Part shown: piece by piece, positions 33,177 to 42,366 of the stretch
Layout of the letters: each line of letters begins with the position of its first letter
How positions within the stretch are numbered: position 1 is the first letter of the stretch
Origin: VAZQ01 sp963840535
GTDB taxonomy: Bacteria; Pseudomonadota; Alphaproteobacteria; Rhizobiales; Xanthobacteraceae
Direction: 5' to 3'
NCBI GenBank assembly: GCA_963840535.1
Contig: CAWIZJ010000040.1
Location: forward strand, 121,681-185,680
DNA length: 64,000 nucleotides
Notes under the pieces: generated by a model
The model's input: the letters and a program-made list of their open reading frames with translations, nothing else
Told to the model about the DNA's origin: nothing
Database searches by the model: none
Made by a program: the position numbers and the translations under genes

Positions 33177-34469
33177 ATGGACGAGACCGTCCGCAAGATC
33201 AGCGCCGACGACATCAACCCGCGCTACAATTGGAATCGCGCCTTGCCCGCGCTCGGCACCATGGGAGTCGATTTCGAGGAGCGGGTCGACTACCGCCGGC
33301 TCCACCGCTACCGGCTCTCGCGCGTGCGCCAGGCACTGGAGAAGTCCGATCTCGGATCGCTCCTGGTCTTCGACGTCAACAACATCCGCTACGTCACTTC
33401 CACCAAGATCGGCGAGTGGGAACGCGACAAGCTGTGCCGCTGGGCGCTGCTCACCCGCGACGGCGAGCCCATCCTGTGGGACTTCGGATCCGCCGCCGTG
33501 CACCACCGGCTCCATACCCCGTGGCTGCTGCCGGAGAACTGCAAGGCCGGCCTGATCGGGCTGCGCGGCACCGTCAACCCCGCCTTCGGGCTGATGGAGC
33601 GCCACGCCAAGGAGATCGCGTCCCTCATCAAGGAGGCGGGCTGCGAGAAACTGCCGGTCGGCGTGGACATCATCGAGCCGCCGATGATGTTCGAGCTCGA
33701 GAAGGCCGGCCTGAAGATCGTCGACGGCCAGCAGACCATGCTGGAAGCGCGCGAGCTCAAGAACATCGACGAGATCGCCCTGCTCAACCGCGCCGCCGCC
33801 ATGGTCGACGGCGCCTACCACCTCATCAGCGAGGAGCTCAAGCCGGGCGTGCGCGAGAACGACATCGTCGCCAAGGTCAACGAGTTCCTCTATCGGCACG
33901 GCTCCGACGATGTCGAGGCGATCAACGCGATCTCGGGCGAGCGCTGCAATCCGCATCCGCACAACTTCACGGACCGCATGCTGCGGCCGGGCGACCAGGC
34001 CTTCTTCGACATCCTGCAGTCGTTCATGGGCTACCGCACCTGCTATTACCGCACCTTCAATGTCGGACGCGCCACGCCGGTGCAGCACGATGCGTACAAG
34101 CGCGCCCGCGAATGGCTCGACAAGGCCATTGCGCTGATCAAGCCGGGCGTGACCACGGACAAGGTGTGCGCGGTTTGGCCGAAGGCACCGGAGTTCGGCT
34201 TCCCCGACGAGATGTCGGCCTTCGGCCTGCAGTTCGGCCACGGCCTCGGCCTGGCGCTGCACGAGCGGCCGATCATCTCGCGCGTGATCTCGCTCACTCA
34301 TCCGACCGAGATCAAGGAAGGCATGGTGTTCGCGCTCGAGACCTATTGCCCGGCCACCGACGGCTACTCCGCCGCCCGCATCGAGGAGGAGGTCGTGGTC
34401 ACCGACAAGGGCTGCAAGGTGATCACCCTGTTCCCCGCCGAGGAGCTGCCGATCAGCCACAGGTATTGA
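33177..34469 (+). CDS. M24 (pita-bread) fold protein with altered metal site
   Basis: 430 residues, N-terminal creatinase-like domain then a C-terminal pita-bread domain. Resembles the Xaa-Pro peptidase / DddP / creatinase group. Of the five M24 metal ligands, Asp278 (FFDILQSF) and the later His (FGHGLGLALHERP), Glu (FALETY) and Glu (ARIEEEVVV) are present, but the second Asp, expected in a DxxRTF motif, is Cys289 (TCYYRTFNVG). Metal-free members such as creatinase exist, so it may be a hydrolase of another type. ATG 33177 follows CCAGGAGG. Divergent from bclA; substrate unknown. Confidence 0.8.
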   Translation: MDETVRKISADDINPRYNWNRALPALGTMGVDFEERVDYRRLHRYRLSRVRQALEKSDLGSLLVFDVNNIRYVTSTKIGEWERDKLCRWALLTRDGEPILWDFGSAAVHHRLHTPWLLPENCKAGLIGLRGTVNPAFGLMERHAKEIASLIKEAGCEKLPVGVDIIEPPMMFELEKAGLKIVDGQQTMLEARELKNIDEIALLNRAAAMVDGAYHLISEELKPGVRENDIVAKVNEFLYRHGSDDVEAINAISGERCNPHPHNFTDRMLRPGDQAFFDILQSFMGYRTCYYRTFNVGRATPVQHDAYKRAREWLDKAIALIKPGVTTDKVCAVWPKAPEFGFPDEMSAFGLQFGHGLGLALHERPIISRVISLTHPTEIKEGMVFALETYCPATDGYSAARIEEEVVVTDKGCKVITLFPAEELPISHRY

Positions 34470-34620
34470 GCTTCGCAGCTTCGGGCGAACCCGCGCCACC
34501 GCGGCTAACGGCAGTCGCGGCGAGGGCAGCCGCGACGCGCCACGAAACTTCGACGACTGCCCTGCTCATGCCATTGTTGTTGCCAAGTTGGCACGATCGA
34601 GGAGAACGAGGGGAGAATTG

Positions 34621-34887
34621 ATGATCAAGCTCCACACCGCCCGGATTGGTCTGCGACCGATCACGGGCCTCGCCGCGGTGTTCGGCCTCGGGCTGATGCT
34701 CGCCCCGGTGCCGGCCGCGGCGCAGGGAACGCCGGAGCAGCGCGCAGCCTGCGAGGGCGACGCGATGCGGCTGTGCGGTCAATTCGTTCCGGATGTCGAG
34801 CGCATCACTGCGTGCATGCACCAGAATCGACGCTATCTCAGCCCCCGCTGCCGTGCCGTGGCCGGCACGGCACGAAAGAGGCGATGA
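34621..34887 (+). CDS. Small secreted Cys-containing protein
   Basis: 88 residues from the ATG at 34621, preceded by GAGGGGAGAATT. A signal peptide (TGLAAVFGLGLMLAPVPAAA-QG) is followed by EQRAACEGDAMRLCGQFVPD and ITACMHQNRRYLSPRCRAV. The four Cys spacing C-x6-C-x11-C-x11-C with MRLC…CM..N…LS..C occurs in a family of short rhizobial periplasmic proteins with cysteine-rich repeats. The C-terminus is basic. No function known; the neighbours do not help. Confidence 0.75.
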   Translation: MIKLHTARIGLRPITGLAAVFGLGLMLAPVPAAAQGTPEQRAACEGDAMRLCGQFVPDVERITACMHQNRRYLSPRCRAVAGTARKRR

Positions 34888-34974
34888 TCCTCGCCGCATG
34901 GAAGCTGCACCGCGCACGCTTGCGCGTGCGGCGACTCGCCGGATGGAGCCGATCTCGGCCGGCTTTCTCCACCG

Positions 34975-36399
34975 CTACGATTTCCGGGGGTGGGTCATGT
35001 CCTGCGGCCGCACCCATTGGTCGAACTGCTCGGCGCTGAGGTAGCCGAGCTGGAGCGCGGCCTCCTTCAGGCTCAGGTCCTCGCGATAGGCGAGCAGCGA
35101 GATCTGCGCCGCCTTCTCGTAGCCTATGTGCGGGCTGAGCGCGGTCACCAGCATCAACGAGTTGTCCAGGTGCTGCGCGATGCGAGCGGGGTCGGGCTCG
35201 ATGCCGCGGGCGCAGCGCTGCTCGAAGGAGCGGATGCCTTCGGCCAGAAGCTGCGCCGATTCCAGCACGTTGTGCAGCATCACCGGCTTGTAGACGTTGA
35301 GCTGGAAATGGCCTTGCGAGCCCGCGAATGCCACTGCGAGATCGTTGCCGAACACTTGCACGGCGACCATGGTGAGCGCCTCGCACTGGGTGGGATTGAT
35401 CTTGCCCGGCATGATGGACGAACCGGGCTCGTTCTCCGGAATTCTGAGCTCGCCCAGACCGGCACGCGGGCCGCAGGCATGCAGGCGCACGTCGTTGGCG
35501 ATCTTCATCAACGCACCGGCAAGGGTGCGCATCGCGGCGCTGGCATCGACCAGCTCGTCGTGTGCGGACAGGGCCGCGAACTTGTTGGGCGCGGAAAAGA
35601 AGGGCTTGCCGGTCTCGGCAGCGATCTTCTCCGCCGCCAGCTCGCCGAAGCGGGGGTCGGCATTGAGCCCGGTGCCCACCGCGGTGCCGCCGATCGCCAG
35701 CCCACACACCGCCTCGAGCGCTCGCTCGATCGCGGCGACCGCATGATCGAGCTGCGCCACCCAGCCCGAGATCACCTGCCCGAGCGTGATCGGCGTCGCG
35801 TCCTGCAGATGGGTGCGCCCGACCATGACCACATGGCCGAAGTCTCGCGACTTCGCGTCCAGCGTATCGCGCAGTTCCCGCACCGCCGGAACGAGCAGGT
35901 CCGACATCTGCTCGACGGTCGCGACGTGCATCACGGTCGGGAAGACGTCGTTCGAGGACTGACTGCGGTTGACGTCGTCGTTGGGATGAATCGGCGACTT
36001 CGCGCCGACGGTGCCGCCGGCCAGCTGGCTGGCGCGGTTGGCGATCACCTCGTTGGCATTCATGTTGGTCTGCGTGCCGGAGCCGGTCTGGAACACCCCC
36101 AGCGGGAATTCGTCGTCCCACCTGCCCTCGATCACCTCCTGGGCGGCCGCCACGATGAGATCGACCTTGCCGGCGGGAAGCTGCCCCAGCTCGCCGTTCG
36201 CCAGCGCCGCGCATTTCTTGACGATGCCGAGCGCGCGGATCACCGGGCGGCCCCAGCGAAATCGGCCGATCCCGATCGGAAAGTTCATGCGCGCGCGCTG
36301 CGTCTGCGCGCCCCACAGCCGGTCGGCCGGGACCTCGACCTCACCGAGCGCATCGTCCTCGAGCCGGAAGCGCGCGCGGGCGTCCGCTGCGTTGGGCAT
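34975..36399 (-). CDS. fumC: Class II fumarate hydratase
   Basis: Citric-acid-cycle enzyme that interconverts fumarate and malate, oxygen-stable and iron-free. 474 residues. Signatures: QTGSGTQTNMNANEVIANRA, NRSQSSNDVFPTVMH (SSND), MVGRTHLQDATPITLGQV with the catalytic His, and the superfamily loop GSSIMPGKINPTQCEAL. AAGGAGGCGACCC precedes the ATG. Monocistronic by position: flanked by a small secreted protein and a divergent TctC gene. Fumarate hydratase could also serve fumarate made by aromatic degradation, but nothing shows co-regulation. Confidence 0.96.
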   Translation of the reverse strand: MPNAADARARFRLEDDALGEVEVPADRLWGAQTQRARMNFPIGIGRFRWGRPVIRALGIVKKCAALANGELGQLPAGKVDLIVAAAQEVIEGRWDDEFPLGVFQTGSGTQTNMNANEVIANRASQLAGGTVGAKSPIHPNDDVNRSQSSNDVFPTVMHVATVEQMSDLLVPAVRELRDTLDAKSRDFGHVVMVGRTHLQDATPITLGQVISGWVAQLDHAVAAIERALEAVCGLAIGGTAVGTGLNADPRFGELAAEKIAAETGKPFFSAPNKFAALSAHDELVDASAAMRTLAGALMKIANDVRLHACGPRAGLGELRIPENEPGSSIMPGKINPTQCEALTMVAVQVFGNDLAVAFAGSQGHFQLNVYKPVMLHNVLESAQLLAEGIRSFEQRCARGIEPDPARIAQHLDNSLMLVTALSPHIGYEKAAQISLLAYREDLSLKEAALQLGYLSAEQFDQWVRPQDMTHPRKS

Positions 36400-36589
36400 G
36401 GGTCGCCTCCTTGACGCGATCTACATAGGCGATGCGGCGAAGACGGCCAAGTCGCCGGGCCGGCGGCAGCCGGACGGCATGCAGTCTCGGAAGCGCGGGG
36501 CAAGACGTACCGGCTTTGACTTGGGACGGCGGCTTCGCGCATCCTGACCGCAAGAGGTCCGAGCAAAGGCCACGATCAGGGAGGATACG

Positions 36590-37579
36590 ATGCCCACACG
36601 ACGTCAGCTCATCGCTGCGGCCTCGGGTGCGCTGATCGGCTCGCGCCTGCCGGCACACGCGCAGGGGACGGTCGAGGGCTGGCCCGCGCGCGGCGTGCGC
36701 GTGATCTCGCCGACCGGGACCGGCGGACCGGGCCAGAACTTCCGGCTCTATGCCGATCACCTCCGGGACACGTTCGGGCAGAGCTTCGTGCTGGAGAACA
36801 TGCCGGGCGGCTCCGGGGCGCTGGGCAGCATGGCGGTGGCGCGCTCGGCACCGGACGGGCACACGCTGCTGCTCGCCTCCAACAGCCACATCGTGCTGGC
36901 GCCGCTGGTGCTTCCCAACTCGCCGGTCAACGTCAAGAAGGATTTCGCTCCGATTGCGCTGGTCTTCACCTTCCCGTTCCTGCTGCTGGTCAATTCCGCG
37001 CTGCCGGTGCGCTCGCTCGACGAGCTCGTCGCCTATGCCAGGGCGCGCCCGGGCCAGCTCAACTACGGATCGCCCGGCGTCGGCACCGGCGGGCATCTCG
37101 TCACCGAGCTCCTGGTCAAGCGCACCGGCATCGAGGCCGTGCACGTGCCGTACCAGGCGACCACGCAGCAGATGATGGCGGCCGCCGCCGGCACGCTGCA
37201 GTTCACGTTCGACACCGTCGCCAACTCGCGCGGCATGGTGGATGCCGGCAAGGTGATCCCGCTCGCCGTCACCGGCGCCCGCCGCGCCATCGCCGCACCC
37301 GCCGTGCCGACGTTCAAGGAGCTGGGCTACGACGGCTTCGACCATCTGTTCGTCGCCAACGGGCTGCTCGCTCCGGCCGGGACGTCGGCAGCCATGATCA
37401 AGGCGCTCAACCGCGAGATGGTGCGGCACAATACCGACGGGCCGATCCGGGAGCGGCTGCTGGCGCAGTCCTACGAGCCCGGCACCATCTCGCCGGAGGA
37501 CTATGCCGCGATGATCGATCGCGAGCTCGAGCTGTGGGGCGCGGTGGTGCGGGAGACCGGCGTGCGCATCAAGTCGTGA
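36590..37579 (+). CDS. TctC (Bug) family binding protein
   Basis: 329 residues, periplasmic. Start MPTRRQLIAAASGALIGSRL has an Arg pair and a hydrophobic run, so it may use the TAT or Sec route. Family motifs: RGVRVISPTGTGGPGQNFRL, FVLENMPGGSGALGSMAVAR, APDGHTLLLASNSH, NYGSPGVGTGGHLVTELLVK, ANGLLAPAGTSAAMIKALNR. GGGAGGATACG before the ATG. No tctA/tctB next to it; orphan Bug proteins are numerous in this group of bacteria and many work with distant membrane partners. Ligand unknown. Confidence 0.9.
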   Translation: MPTRRQLIAAASGALIGSRLPAHAQGTVEGWPARGVRVISPTGTGGPGQNFRLYADHLRDTFGQSFVLENMPGGSGALGSMAVARSAPDGHTLLLASNSHIVLAPLVLPNSPVNVKKDFAPIALVFTFPFLLLVNSALPVRSLDELVAYARARPGQLNYGSPGVGTGGHLVTELLVKRTGIEAVHVPYQATTQQMMAAAAGTLQFTFDTVANSRGMVDAGKVIPLAVTGARRAIAAPAVPTFKELGYDGFDHLFVANGLLAPAGTSAAMIKALNREMVRHNTDGPIRERLLAQSYEPGTISPEDYAAMIDRELELWGAVVRETGVRIKS

Positions 37580-37764
37580 CGACGTGGCGTCTGGCTGCGA
37601 GCACCCCGATCGGACGATCGGGCAAACGGATCGTACCCCACAACTGGCAGCGCCGCGAAAGGCCGATTGCGTACAGCCCCCGTGGGCTCGAACCGGGGCT
37701 GCTGTTAACTCGATCCTGCCAGAGGGGTTTAGGCACTGCCGGCGGGTTTTCAGGCGAGGACCGA

Positions 37765-37793
37765 TGAACCTTTTCGCGGGTTGCTCCGACTAA
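37765..37793 (+). promoter_or_regulatory. Possible ECF-type promoter upstream of the 67-residue gene
   Basis: TGAACC (37765-37770), 16 bases, then CGACTA. The layout (GAAC-type -35, 16-17 bp, CG-rich -10) resembles promoters of ECF sigma factors. It lies about 25 bases before the start of the small gene and near an ECF sigma/anti-sigma pair. Suggestive only. Confidence 0.35.
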
Positions 37794-37818
37794 CCGGGGA
37801 GACCCTGGGGAGGGCGTG

Positions 37819-38022
37819 ATGAACAATTTCTCGCTGCTTACCGCCGACCGCATGACCCACCTGAAAATCGTGGTGGTTTCGCTGCTTTGCGCGACGCTCG
37901 TCGCCAGCATCGGCGTTGCCGCGCGCGTCGGCGACGGCGCGGAGAGCCGCATGGAAGCCGCCGTGGTCAAGGCCGGCAAGCCGCTGACCGCAGCCACCGG
38001 CCTCGACACTACGATCCGCTGA
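37819..38022 (+). CDS. Small single-span membrane protein
   Basis: 67 residues. Basic/polar start (MMNNFSLLTADRMTHLK), one hydrophobic segment (IVVVSLLCATLVASIGVAA), then a short polar tail (KAGKPLTAATGLDTTIR). GGGGAGGGCGTG stands before the ATG at 37819. A good intrinsic terminator follows 28 bases after the stop, so this is a complete transcription unit. Similar short proteins with the M-T-H-L-K-I start are common in Bradyrhizobium as far as I recall. Function unknown. Confidence 0.65.
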   Translation: MNNFSLLTADRMTHLKIVVVSLLCATLVASIGVAARVGDGAESRMEAAVVKAGKPLTAATGLDTTIR

Positions 38023-38049
38023 CCGTCTTCACTTCTCAACCCCCCACTG

Positions 38050-38075
38050 GCGCGCCCACCGGGCGCGCTTTTTGT
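38050..38075 (+). terminator. Rho-independent terminator
   Basis: GCGCGCCC (38050-38057), loop ACC, GGGCGCGC (38061-38068), followed by TTTTTGTTT. Clear intrinsic terminator for the small membrane-protein gene. Confidence 0.88.
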
Positions 38076-38103
38076 TTGGATCGGTGGGCTCGTTCTCGCT
38101 GCG

Positions 38104-38910
38104 CTACTCGTCGAAACGGGATTCGGGAGGCGGCCGGGCCGCGGCGGAGGCTCGCTGGCCGGGGGGGCGGGAAGCGAGACGTCGAGCCGGCGCAACAATT
38201 CGAGCGGCTGCAGGGACGGCGGGACGCGCTCGGGCGCGAACCGCCAGGCCGCCAGCAAGGCGGCGATGCCCATGACCAGGAGCATCATCATGAGCGCCAG
38301 CGCTCGCCAGGCGGCAAGGCGCCGGCTCATGCCCTGCACCGCACGACCAAATGCCGCCGAGGCCGCCAGAGGCACGTCCGCGACCAACTCCGGCGCGCTG
38401 ACAGGCGGGGATGGCGCAGCGGGAGCGAGCGCGGCCGCGACCGGCGTTCCCGGCGCCGGAACTTCCGGGGGCGAGGACACCGCGGTTTCGGGCATCGGCA
38501 GCTCTTCGACGGCGGTCGGCACCACGGGCTCCGACGTCGTCGAGGTCCGCCACCGCTTCCGGCGTCGCCGGCTCTGCCGGTGCAGACGGCACGATCGCCG
38601 GGCTCGGCAGCTCCGGCTCCGCGGTCGAAACCGGGGCAGCCTCCGGGGCTGGCGGCTCGGAATGCTCGATCTGCGGCTCCGGCTGCACCTGCGGAAGCCT
38701 GGCCTTGATGCGCTCCCAGATCCTGCCGTCCGGCTCGACCGGCTCGACCATCAGGTGCAGCTCGCCGAGGCGGCGTTCCCACATCTTCACCTTGGCGACG
38801 AATGCTTCGTTCGCGGACAGCAGATTGCGCGCCTGGGCACGCTCGTCGGCATCGAGCGTGCCGAGCACGTACTCGGCAGCGATCGGATCCGGATCGCCGA
38901 ACCCGTTCAT
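38104..38910 (-). CDS. Anti-sigma factor with single membrane helix (frameshifted)
   Basis: Starts MNGFGDPDPIAAEYVLGTLD at 38910; the A/E-Y-V-L-G-T-L motif and the following AQARNLLSANEAFVAKVKMW are the anti-sigma (RskA-like) N-domain that binds the sigma factor. A Pro/Ala/Glu-rich linker follows. Near 38530 the frame changes; the transmembrane helix (LALMMMLLVMGIAALLAAWR) and periplasmic tail are in the second frame. A run of seven G at 38161-38167 could restore the original frame and its stop at 38104. The start overlaps the stop of the ECF sigma gene (ATGA), a standard coupling. It holds the sigma factor at the membrane. Confidence 0.75.
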   Translation of the reverse strand: MNGFGDPDPIAAEYVLGTLDADERAQARNLLSANEAFVAKVKMWERRLGELHLMVEPVEPDGRIWERIKARLPQVQPEPQIEHSEPPAPEAAPVSTAEPELPSPAIVPSAPAEPATPEAVADLDDVGARGADRRRRAADARNRGVLAPGSSGAGNAGRGRARSRCAIPACQRAGVGRGRASGGLGGIWSCGAGHEPAPCRLASAGAHDDAPGHGHRRLAGGLAVRARARPAVPAAARIVAPARRLASRPPGQRASAAARPPPESRFDE

Positions 38911-39443
38911 GACCCGAGACACTGCTCGACCTCGCTCAGGCTGCGACGGAGCGATGCCCGCAACAGGTTCACCGGCATGTCGAGCTTGATCGAGAGCTCC
39001 TCGCGGGAGAACGCCCCGTAATAGGCCAGGAGCAGCATGCGTTGCCGGTCCGGCTCGAGCCGTCCGATGCAGGTCAGCAGCCGCTTGAGGTCCTCGGTGA
39101 GCTGGTGACGGGGGACCGTGCCGGGCCCCTCGTTCTCGTCCATCACCTCCGGCTCTGCGTGCCCGGCGACCGGCCGCCGCGACGCGTCGATCGCCAGCCG
39201 GCGGGCGATCGCCACCATCCAGGCAAGCGGCGTCGAATGGGCGGGATTGTACTCGCCCGCGCTCTCCCTGATGTGCAGATAGGCTTCCTCCATCACATCG
39301 GCTGCAAGATCGTGGCGGCGCACGATGCGCAGAACGACCCCGTAGAGCTTGGCGCAGGTTGCCCGATAGAGCCGCTCGAACGTGCCCGGGTCACCCTTGG
39401 CGACGGCCGCGAGCAGCCATGTGATCTCAACCGGCGTCGACAT
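38907..39443 (-). CDS. ECF-family RNA polymerase sigma factor
   Basis: 178 residues. Region 2: GTFERLYRATCAKLYGVVLR, then the conserved AADVMEEAYLHIRESAGEYN and TPLAWMVAIARRLAIDASRR; region 4: LTCIGRLEPDRQRMLLLAYY, then EELSIKLDMPVNLLRASLRR. This is the ECF layout, closest to the RpoE/SigK-like group paired with RskA-like anti-sigma factors. Followed by its anti-sigma gene with a 4-base overlap. The signal sensed is unknown; the 67-residue membrane protein gene with an ECF-like promoter 1 kb away is a possible target. Confidence 0.9.
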   Translation of the reverse strand: MSTPVEITWLLAAVAKGDPGTFERLYRATCAKLYGVVLRIVRRHDLAADVMEEAYLHIRESAGEYNPAHSTPLAWMVAIARRLAIDASRRPVAGHAEPEVMDENEGPGTVPRHQLTEDLKRLLTCIGRLEPDRQRMLLLAYYGAFSREELSIKLDMPVNLLRASLRRSLSEVEQCLGS

Positions 39444-39728
39444 GAAGAAGAATGGCCCCTGACCTCGCCTTGCGCGCGCAACGGACCGGATTATTGCCGT
39501 CAACCTCCGTTCCGTCGAGGCTTGAATGCGATGCCAGCGCGCGCGCGATCCCGGGGTCGATCGCCGGTCGCGACGAAGCGAGATGCCGGCGCAGCATGAA
39601 CCGAGGCGCAATGACATGTTTCTTTGGTTGGCGCTGGCCGACATGTGTAGGATCGGGATCATCGTCGAAATCGACGCCGCGATGTCGCAAATCGAAATCG
39701 AGATGGCAATGGGGGGATGGAGAAAGCC

Positions 39729-40709
39729 ATGATCAGCAGGTCAATTCATTCGTGCACCGTGGCGCTGCTCGGGCTCGGCCTCGTGTTGGCGACGCCGTTG
39801 CCGGGACAAACCTTCCCCGACAAGCCGATCAAGATCATCGTGCCGTCGGCGGCGGGAGGCCCGACCGATTTGCCGGCCCGCCTGGCGTCGCAGATCCTCC
39901 CCGCCAGGCTCGGCCAGCCGATCGTCATCGAGAATCGTGCCGGTGCCGGCGGCGCGATCGGAGCGCGAGCGGTCGCGAGCGCGCCGGCCGACGGCTACAC
40001 CCTGATGGTCGGGAACACCAGCACGCTTGCGGTCATCCCTGCGGTCTCGGCGAGTGCGGGTTACGATCCGGTCAGGGACTTCACACCGATCGCCAAGGTC
40101 ACGGAAGGATTCCAGATCCTGGTGGTGCATCCCTCCTCGCCGTGGAAGTCGATCAAGGAACTGGTGGACCACGCCAAGGCCAATCCCGGCACGCTCAACT
40201 ATGCGCATACCGGCGCCGGCGGGCTGCCGCATCTCGCCGGCGAGCTGTTCATGCTGCGCACCGGCACCAGGATGACCGGCGTCTCGTATCGCAGCGGCGG
40301 GGAATCGAACACCGCCGTGCTGAGCAAGGCCGTCGATCTGACCTTCGAGAACATCGCCATCCTGGGCGCGCTCATCCGCGACGGCAAGCTGCGCGCACTC
40401 GCCGCCGCCAACAGCACGCGCACCCCGCTGCTTCCCGACTTGCCCACCATGGCGGAAACCGGCGTCCCCGACGCCGAGGCCAATACCTTCTTCGGCCTGG
40501 TGGCGCCGGCCGGAACCCCGGCAGACATCGTCGCCCGGCTCAACGCCGCGATGAACGAAGGCATGCAGGCTGCCGACATCCAGGCCATGCTCGCCAATGT
40601 CGGGACCGTAGCGAAGCCAGGCTCGCCGCAGGATTTCGCGGCCTACATCGCCGCCCAGCACCGCAGGTGGCTCGAGGTCGGCAGGCTCGCGGGCGTGAAG
40701 GTCAATTGA
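39729..40709 (+). CDS. TctC (Bug) family binding protein
   Basis: 326 residues. Sec signal SCTVALLGLGLVLATPLPGQ, then FPDKPIKIIVPSAAGGPTDL, IVIENRAGAGGAIGARAVAS, ADGYTLMVGNTSTLAV, NYAHTGAGGLPHLAGELFML, GLVAPAGTPADIVARLNAAM. Start at 39729 with GGAGAAAGCC before it; an in-frame ATG at 39717 is less likely. Its stop TGA overlaps the TTG start of the FAD monooxygenase, so the two form an operon. That suggests uptake of an aromatic acid that the monooxygenase hydroxylates, but this is inference. Confidence 0.9.
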   Translation: MISRSIHSCTVALLGLGLVLATPLPGQTFPDKPIKIIVPSAAGGPTDLPARLASQILPARLGQPIVIENRAGAGGAIGARAVASAPADGYTLMVGNTSTLAVIPAVSASAGYDPVRDFTPIAKVTEGFQILVVHPSSPWKSIKELVDHAKANPGTLNYAHTGAGGLPHLAGELFMLRTGTRMTGVSYRSGGESNTAVLSKAVDLTFENIAILGALIRDGKLRALAAANSTRTPLLPDLPTMAETGVPDAEANTFFGLVAPAGTPADIVARLNAAMNEGMQAADIQAMLANVGTVAKPGSPQDFAAYIAAQHRRWLEVGRLAGVKVN

Positions 40710-42337
40710 GCGCGGTGGCCGACCCCCGTCATGTTCCGGTCCTGATCGTCGGCGGCGGGCCGGTCGGCCTGGCGCTCGCAGCCGAGCTCGGCTGGCACGG
40801 CATCGGCTGCGAGCTGATCGAGCAAGGCGACGGCGCGATCTCCACACCCAAGATGAACGAGGTCAATGTCCGCACGATGGAGTTTTGCCGTCGCTGGGGC
40901 ATTGCCGAACAGGTCCACAACTGCCCGTTCCCGACCGACTACCCACTCGACGTGGTGTTCGTCACCAGCCTGGGCGGCTACGAGCTGGCACGCATGCGGC
41001 GACCGCCGCGTGGGCGCCAGAGCCCGGAAAGCTACAGCCCGATGCGGCTGCAGATCTGCTCGCAGCTCTGGTTCGACCCGATCCTGCGATCGTTTGCCCA
41101 GTCCCGGCCCAGCGTCCGATTGCGCTACCGGACCCGGCTCGAGGCGTTCGAGGACCGGGGCACCCATGTGGCGGCCGACCTCGTCGACCTCGAGCGTGGG
41201 GAGCGCGCACGGGTCACCGCAGATCATCTCGTTGCCTGCGACGGCGCCAACAGCGCCATCCGCGATGCGCTGGGCATCGGTTTGTGCGGACAGGGCGTGC
41301 TCGGCCATCCGCTGCATCTGTTCTTCCGGGCCCCCGACCTGCTGCAGCGGTGCGGCCGCGAGCCCGGAACCTTCTTCCTCGCCATCGACCGCGACGGACT
41401 GTGGGCCAACATCAGGATCATCGACCCCGCCAACGCGGTCTGGCGCTTGATGGTGCTCGACACCGACGGCCGGCAGACCCCGCAGACGGTCGACCGGGAG
41501 GGATTGCTTCGGCGCGCGGTCGGTCGCGACATCGACGTGGAATGGCTGGGCACCAGCATCTGGACCCGGCGCAGTGTGGTCGCCGAGCGCTATGGCGAGG
41601 GCCGCGTGTTCCTGGCGGGCGACGCCGTGCACCAGCTTTCGCCGACCGGCGCGCTGGGCATGAATACGGGGATCGGCGACGCGGTCGATCTCGGCTGGAA
41701 GCTGGCGGCGAGGGCACAGGGCTGGGGCGGGCGGCGGCTGCTGGCGAGCTACGATGCCGAGCGGCGCCCGATCGGGCTGCGCAACGTCGCCATGGCGGCG
41801 GAGTTCTATCTCGCGCACGGATGTTTCGCCGAGAGCTCGGCGGCGATCGAGCGCGACGACGGCGAGGGCCGCGAGCTGCGGCGGCGGCTGGGCGAGGCCC
41901 TCATGCGCGACGTCGGCCGCATGTTCCGCACCATCGGGCTCCAGCTCGGCTACCGCTACGAAGGCTCGCCGATCTGCGTTTCCGACGGCACGCCGGCACC
42001 GCCCGACGATCCGGAGAGCTTCGTCGCATCGGCGCGGCCGGGCTCACGCGCACCCCATGTCGCGCTCGCGGACGGGCGCTCGACGCTCGACCTGTTCGGA
42101 CCCGGATTCACGTTGCTGCGGCTGGGCGCCGATGCTCCGGATCCCACGCCGATCGCGGCCGCCGCGCGGCGGCGCGGCGTCCCGCTGCGGATCCTGACAT
42201 TGCACGAGGCCGCGGCGGTCCCGCTTTACGAGCGCAAGCTGGTGCTGGTGCGCCCCGACGGCCACGTGTCCTGGCGCGGCGACGGCGTGCCGGGGGATTT
42301 CGGCGACATCATCGATCGTGCGCGCGGAGAGCTCTAG
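40706..42337 (+). CDS. FAD-dependent aromatic-type monooxygenase
   Basis: 543 residues, PheA/TfdB/MhpA-like flavoprotein hydroxylase. GxGxxG FAD motif VLIVGGGPVGLALAAELG, the helix-turn TMEFCRRWGIAEQV, DG motif HLVACDGANSAIRDALGI, and GD motif VFLAGDAVHQLSPTGALGMN; a thioredoxin-like C-terminal domain follows (LDLFGPGFTLLRLGADAPDP). The TTG at 40706 overlaps the stop of the TctC gene by 4 bases; a GTG at 40715 is an alternative. It uses NAD(P)H and O2 to hydroxylate a phenolic or related substrate. Expected partner genes for ring cleavage are not next to it. Confidence 0.88.
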   Translation: MSAVADPRHVPVLIVGGGPVGLALAAELGWHGIGCELIEQGDGAISTPKMNEVNVRTMEFCRRWGIAEQVHNCPFPTDYPLDVVFVTSLGGYELARMRRPPRGRQSPESYSPMRLQICSQLWFDPILRSFAQSRPSVRLRYRTRLEAFEDRGTHVAADLVDLERGERARVTADHLVACDGANSAIRDALGIGLCGQGVLGHPLHLFFRAPDLLQRCGREPGTFFLAIDRDGLWANIRIIDPANAVWRLMVLDTDGRQTPQTVDREGLLRRAVGRDIDVEWLGTSIWTRRSVVAERYGEGRVFLAGDAVHQLSPTGALGMNTGIGDAVDLGWKLAARAQGWGGRRLLASYDAERRPIGLRNVAMAAEFYLAHGCFAESSAAIERDDGEGRELRRRLGEALMRDVGRMFRTIGLQLGYRYEGSPICVSDGTPAPPDDPESFVASARPGSRAPHVALADGRSTLDLFGPGFTLLRLGADAPDPTPIAAAARRRGVPLRILTLHEAAAVPLYERKLVLVRPDGHVSWRGDGVPGDFGDIIDRARGEL

Positions 42338-42366
42338 CGAATCCCGGGTCGCGCCGCGCTCGGCTC

